This document shows, one piece after another, positions 3,663 through 6,704 of a stretch of 6,704 nt of DNA. The DNA lies in the NCBI GenBank assembly GCA_947165105.1, contig CAMUZC010000085.1, positions 1 through 6,704 of the forward strand, read 5' to 3'. This DNA is from an uncultured Lachnospiraceae bacterium (GTDB lineage Bacteria > Bacillota_A > Clostridia > TANB77 > CAG-508). Under the pieces are notes generated by a model, which was not told where the DNA came from, searched no databases, and saw nothing but the letters and a program-made list of their open reading frames with translations. The translations under genes were made by a program, and so were the position numbers. Position 1 is the stretch's first letter; each line of letters opens with the position of its first letter.

Positions 3663-4250
3663 TTATTTTACATCTTTTAGAATGCTTCCAATAGCTCCAC
3701 CTGGGTGGTTATACTTAAAATCAACTAATGTGATTCCAAGTCTATCAGCTAATTGTAATGCTAAACCTTGAAGTAAAATTAAATAAGTTGAACTTGATGC
3801 ATTAGGAACAATATTCCAATTATCTCCTTCATGTTCTAGCTCTAAAGTAAGATTAGTACTTAAAGTCTTATTTAATAAACTGTCCTTATTAAATGTAACA
3901 GCTATAGCTCTATCGCCACGTTGATTTAAATAATTTGCAAGTAAAATAGATTCTGCAGTATTACCACTCTTTGATAAGACAAAAACTAAATCTTTCTTAC
4001 CAATATAACCTAAATCACCATGCATCGCTGTGTTAGTATGCATAAATACAGCTGGAATACTTAATGAAGTACAAGTACCTACAATCTTTTCACAGATTGG
4101 AACATTTTTTCCTAATCCTGAAAATACTAGCTTTCCACCATTTTTAATACAGGCTTCAGCTTGATTTAAAATGTCGTTGAAATTCTCTTCAGATAAAGAT
4201 TCTAAAGATTTTTCAATTATAGACATTTGTTCCTTAAAATAATTTAACAT
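3663..4250 (-). CDS. kpsF: KpsF/GutQ-type sugar-phosphate isomerase (SIS domain)
   Basis: 195 residues forming one SIS domain. The family interconverts D-ribulose 5-phosphate and D-arabinose 5-phosphate in the cytoplasm. Hallmarks appear in order: G-L-G-K (Lys48), the M-H-G-D-L-G stretch (76-81), S-K-S-G-N-T-A-E (Glu100), Glu141 before the N-I-V-P-N-A-S-S-S-T stretch, and N-H-P-G-G (His182). Lys48, Glu100, Glu141 and His182 align with the four catalytic residues of E. coli KdsD (Lys59, Glu111, Glu152, His193), so an active enzyme is likely. The Glu in the H-P-x-E-A motif is Thr here. It lacks the two C-terminal CBS domains of cellular KdsD (about 328 aa), so it is the short form. GAGGTGAA precedes the ATG by a few bases. 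It follows the helicase by 47 nt. Its role in a phage is unknown; a related phosphosugar isomerase activity is possible. Confidence 0.88.
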   Translation of the reverse strand: MLNYFKEQMSIIEKSLESLSEENFNDILNQAEACIKNGGKLVFSGLGKNVPICEKIVGTCTSLSIPAVFMHTNTAMHGDLGYIGKKDLVFVLSKSGNTAESILLANYLNQRGDRAIAVTFNKDSLLNKTLSTNLTLELEHEGDNWNIVPNASSSTYLILLQGLALQLADRLGITLVDFKYNHPGGAIGSILKDVK

Positions 4251-4297
4251 AGTTTCACCTCTCTTAACCAGTACAATTTATAATACAAATGAAAAAA

Positions 4298-6010
4298 TTA
4301 ATTTTCAGATAATAAACGTAAGAATAATTCTCTTTGAGATTCTAATTGAACTTTATCAACGGTCTTTTCTTTTCCATCTACTATATAATCTTCGTATTCT
4401 TTCTTTTCATCTAATACTTCATGGATTTTAGTATCAATAGTTCCAATATTTTCTAAAACCTTAATAAATGCTGGTCTTGTGTTATTTACTCTATAAATTC
4501 TATCACAAGATTGATCAAAAGAAGAATAAGTCCAAGGAGTATCTAACATAATTAAATACATTGAAGAATTAAATGTTAAACCAGTACCCATTGCTTGATG
4601 AGTACCCATAATTATCTTATAATCATCATTTTCTTGAAATAAATTATTATTACGTTGACGCTCGCCTGCGCTTAATTCACCTAAGATTAGTAGTGGTTTA
4701 TATTCTTTTAAAGCTTCACTTAATGTCTTTATTGGTTGAACAAAATTTGACATTATAACGACTTTTTCACCTTGACTGAGTATTTCTTCAACCAAGTCTA
4801 AACAACGCAAAATTTTTGATGATTTTATGTCATTAGAAGATAAAATAGATGGGTCTACAGATGCTTGACGAAGTCTGGTTGTTAATGCTAATAAGTTAGA
4901 AGTATCTAAATTAATTAAGTCAACTTGAGTTCCAATTCCATCGACAATTTCATCATAAAATTTCTTATGATCTGGTTCCATTTCGATATATTCATATTCA
5001 ATAAATTTTCCAGGCATATCTGATCTAATTTGAGGTAGAGTTCTTCTTAATGAACAACTTTCTACTTCTTCTCTTAATACATCTAAATTTTGATATCCAA
5101 CAACTCTATCGTCGGCATCTTTGATCTCATATTGAGGTCTATAAGTAGTTAAAATTGAATTATCATTTTTAGTAAAAACTAAAGGTAAATAAGCACTAAT
5201 AGGATTATTTGTAATTAAAGTACCAGTAACTCCAACCATATATTCAGAAGATAATTTTAATAAATGAGCACCTTGTTGAGATTTTTTATTATTAGTTCTA
5301 TGAATCTCATCTACAACGATCATTCCAAAATCATTTTTTCCTTTTAATAAAGCTGCAGTTAAGTCTTTTTCTTTATCTTTTCCTTTTTTGCCTCCACCTC
5401 TTAATTTTTCAATGTTGGTAATGACAAAAAACTCCTCTATAGGATGCTTTAAAATTTCTACACACTCTTTTACTGAACGATAACTTACTTTACCATTCTT
5501 GCTAACTTTACGTCCAAGAATTATACCAGATAAAGAACTATATTTCTTAATTTCATTTAACCAGTTTTCTTTAATTGAATTTACTCCACAAATAATTAAA
5601 CAATGCTCTATAAGACCTCTTTTATAAAGAAGCTCTGCTGCACCAATTATTTCTAGAGTTTTACCTAATCCCATACTATCTAATAATAACCACTGTTTAT
5701 GTTTAACATGATAATTAAAAGCATCTACTTGATGCGGAAATGGTTTAAAATTTAATTGCTCTAATTCTTTATGTTTAATTGAATATTTATATTTTTCTTT
5801 TTCTAAAATAACAAATTTATCATTATTATAATAAAGTTTTAAATCATCTTCATTTAAAAGTGCAAATAAAAAATTATTAATATTAGTTTGAGAAATAATA
5901 TTTTCACCTGGTTTAATTTCTAAAGAATTATATATTAAATTTTTATTATATTTTAATTCAAAGATTAAATTATTATTTATATCTTTATATTTATAAAATA
6001 ATTCTATCAT
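4298..6010 (-). CDS. SNF2-family DNA helicase/translocase
   Basis: 570 residues. An ATP-driven DNA translocase of superfamily 2, with all helicase motifs visible: Q-type F-K-P-F-P-H-Q (88-94), motif I D-S-M-G-L-G-K-T (111-118), Ia near 141-150, motif II D-E-I-H (234-237), motif III G-V-T-G-T (260-264), motif IV around V-V-I-M-S-N-F (417-423), motif V M-G-T-H-Q-A-M-G-T-G-L-T (468-479) and motif VI D-Q-S-C-D-R-I-Y-R (499-507). The first 85 residues are poorly conserved and AT-rich in code. The ribosome binding site is weak (AAAAGAG) and the gene starts 11 nt after the 99-aa gene, so translational coupling is likely. In phages such proteins act in replication, recombination or repair. DNA-binding specificity cannot be read. 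The frame has no internal TGA over 570 codons. Confidence 0.95.
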   Translation of the reverse strand: MIELFYKYKDINNNLIFELKYNKNLIYNSLEIKPGENIISQTNINNFLFALLNEDDLKLYYNNDKFVILEKEKYKYSIKHKELEQLNFKPFPHQVDAFNYHVKHKQWLLLDSMGLGKTLEIIGAAELLYKRGLIEHCLIICGVNSIKENWLNEIKKYSSLSGIILGRKVSKNGKVSYRSVKECVEILKHPIEEFFVITNIEKLRGGGKKGKDKEKDLTAALLKGKNDFGMIVVDEIHRTNNKKSQQGAHLLKLSSEYMVGVTGTLITNNPISAYLPLVFTKNDNSILTTYRPQYEIKDADDRVVGYQNLDVLREEVESCSLRRTLPQIRSDMPGKFIEYEYIEMEPDHKKFYDEIVDGIGTQVDLINLDTSNLLALTTRLRQASVDPSILSSNDIKSSKILRCLDLVEEILSQGEKVVIMSNFVQPIKTLSEALKEYKPLLILGELSAGERQRNNNLFQENDDYKIIMGTHQAMGTGLTFNSSMYLIMLDTPWTYSSFDQSCDRIYRVNNTRPAFIKVLENIGTIDTKIHEVLDEKKEYEDYIVDGKEKTVDKVQLESQRELFLRLLSEN

Positions 6011-6021
6011 ATTTAACTCTT

Positions 6022-6321
6022 TTAAAATTTATTTAAGAAATATATTAACCATGATGGCATATCAGACTTAATTAAAGTCGGTTCATCTTTTACTAATGTT
6101 AGAGTTATATCATCATATTTAATAGCTTCATCCATAAATTCTTTTAAATTAACACAACTTATTTCCCATTCATGTGCTTTTTCAAAATAATAATATGGTT
6201 TAACTTTATTATAACTAAATATTAATGACAATAATTCTGGTACATATTTACTATACTTTATTAAAAATGAAGATTTTCCACTTAATTTCTTAGGTGGTCT
6301 TAATTCTGTAATATAAATCAT
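6022..6321 (-). CDS. Small protein resembling a detached HARP-like helicase domain
   Basis: 99 residues. It begins with a Pro- and Lys-rich strand (L-R-P-P-K-K-L-S-G-K), then a helix-like stretch and Y-Y-Y-F-E-K-A-H-E-W-E-I (43-54), followed by a helix. This pattern, basic strand then aromatic-W-E-I/V, is like the HARP-type N-terminal module seen before the helicase core in SMARCAL1-like and phage SNF2 proteins, where it binds branched or single-stranded DNA. Here the helicase 11 nt downstream lacks an obvious copy, so the domain may have been split off and act in trans. The ATG overlaps the stop of the upstream gene (TAATG), giving coupled translation. The assignment is inference from pattern and neighbourhood; otherwise it is a hypothetical protein. 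Confidence 0.7.
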   Translation of the reverse strand: MIYITELRPPKKLSGKSSFLIKYSKYVPELLSLIFSYNKVKPYYYFEKAHEWEISCVNLKEFMDEAIKYDDITLTLVKDEPTLIKSDMPSWLIYFLNKF

Positions 6322-6608
6322 TAGAATAATGAAACTGGTTCTGTAGATGTAAAGTTAACTTCTTCTTCAACATCTTCAGTCTTTACTTTAATTTCTAAAT
6401 CTACATTAAATTCTTTATTACAATAATCACAAATATATTGTTCTGATAAATCTGGTTCTTCATCATAATCTACAGCTAAAATCTTTCCTAAAGCATTTTT
6501 AACTACAGCATTAGAAGCTCCTGTTAAATATTTAGAAATATAAATTTCATCTAAAGTATATTCTGCTCCGCAATGTGGACAAGTAATTTTTATAAATTTA
6601 TTTTCCAT
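6321..6608 (-). CDS. Small zinc-ribbon protein
   Basis: 95 residues. Two Cys pairs, C-P-H-C (10-13) and C-D-Y-C (60-63), form a four-cysteine zinc ribbon with a long insert of 46 residues between the pairs. The tail (76-92) is acidic. There is no enzymatic motif. It probably binds nucleic acid or protein as a small replication or transcription accessory factor, but the function is not known. AAGGAG lies 9 nt before the ATG. It is the first gene of the operon, and its stop overlaps the next start by one base. Confidence 0.85.
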   Translation of the reverse strand: MENKFIKITCPHCGAEYTLDEIYISKYLTGASNAVVKNALGKILAVDYDEEPDLSEQYICDYCNKEFNVDLEIKVKTEDVEEEVNFTSTEPVSLF

Positions 6609-6643
6609 ATAATAAAACTCCTTATATATTATATCTCTATTAT

Positions 6644-6672
6644 ATTATACATTATTATAATATATATTTATA
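6644..6672 (-). promoter_or_regulatory. Probable promoter of the helicase operon
   Basis: TATAAT at 6644-6649 sits in TGTATAATATAAT, like the -10 regions at 2523 and 2720. The -35 position 17 bp upstream reads TATAAA, a weak match, in a nearly pure A-T stretch that runs to the window edge. The start would fall near 6637, leaving a short leader before the AAGGAG. Several overlapping TATAAT-like words make the exact site uncertain. Confidence 0.5.
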
Positions 6673-6704
6673 TAATATTTATATATTTTTTATAAAATTT
6701 TTTA

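Overview
The window looks like part of an AT-rich tailed phage (or prophage) of a low-GC Bacillota host. The grounds are strong AGGAG-type ribosome binding sites, a dense tRNA cluster, a phage-type SNF2 helicase, a DUF5662 protein and a giant structured RNA of a kind known next to phage tRNAs. Every supported gene lies on the minus strand, so transcription runs from high to low coordinates.

Right part (6704 to 3612): an AT-rich promoter region drives a compact operon. It encodes a small zinc-ribbon protein, a 99-aa protein resembling a detached HARP-like N-terminal domain of a helicase, a complete SNF2-type helicase, and a KpsF/GutQ-type sugar-phosphate isomerase domain. The first two genes overlap by one base (TAATG).

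Middle (3610 to 1520): a type II tRNA with anticodon UCA is followed by a zinc-ribbon plus DUF5662 protein. Then come tandem similar promoters, a tRNA-like element whose 3' half precedes its 5' half (2559-2710), and an approximately 634-nt ornate RNA closed by a 25-bp terminal helix (1877-2510), most like ROOL or GOLLD RNA. After it come a 42-codon gene, a large nested hairpin and a rho-independent terminator.

Left part (1505 to 1): a cluster of eleven tRNA genes in normal order (Ala, an Ala-like degenerate copy, Asn, Ser, Val, a Phe-like copy, Phe, Pro, Asp, Pro, Gly). A second apparently circularly permuted tRNA sits inside it (330-478). The start of another protein gene lies at the very end. 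Nearly all tRNAs encode CCA.

The most unusual content is the pair of permuted tRNA-like loci. In each, the T arm and 3' acceptor strand come first, a short linker follows, then the 5' acceptor strand and D arm, and the outer flanks pair to extend the anticodon helix. Together with the giant RNA and the UCA tRNA, the region looks like a phage RNA and translation module. These calls rest on base pairing read by eye; no covariation model, database search or expression data was available.
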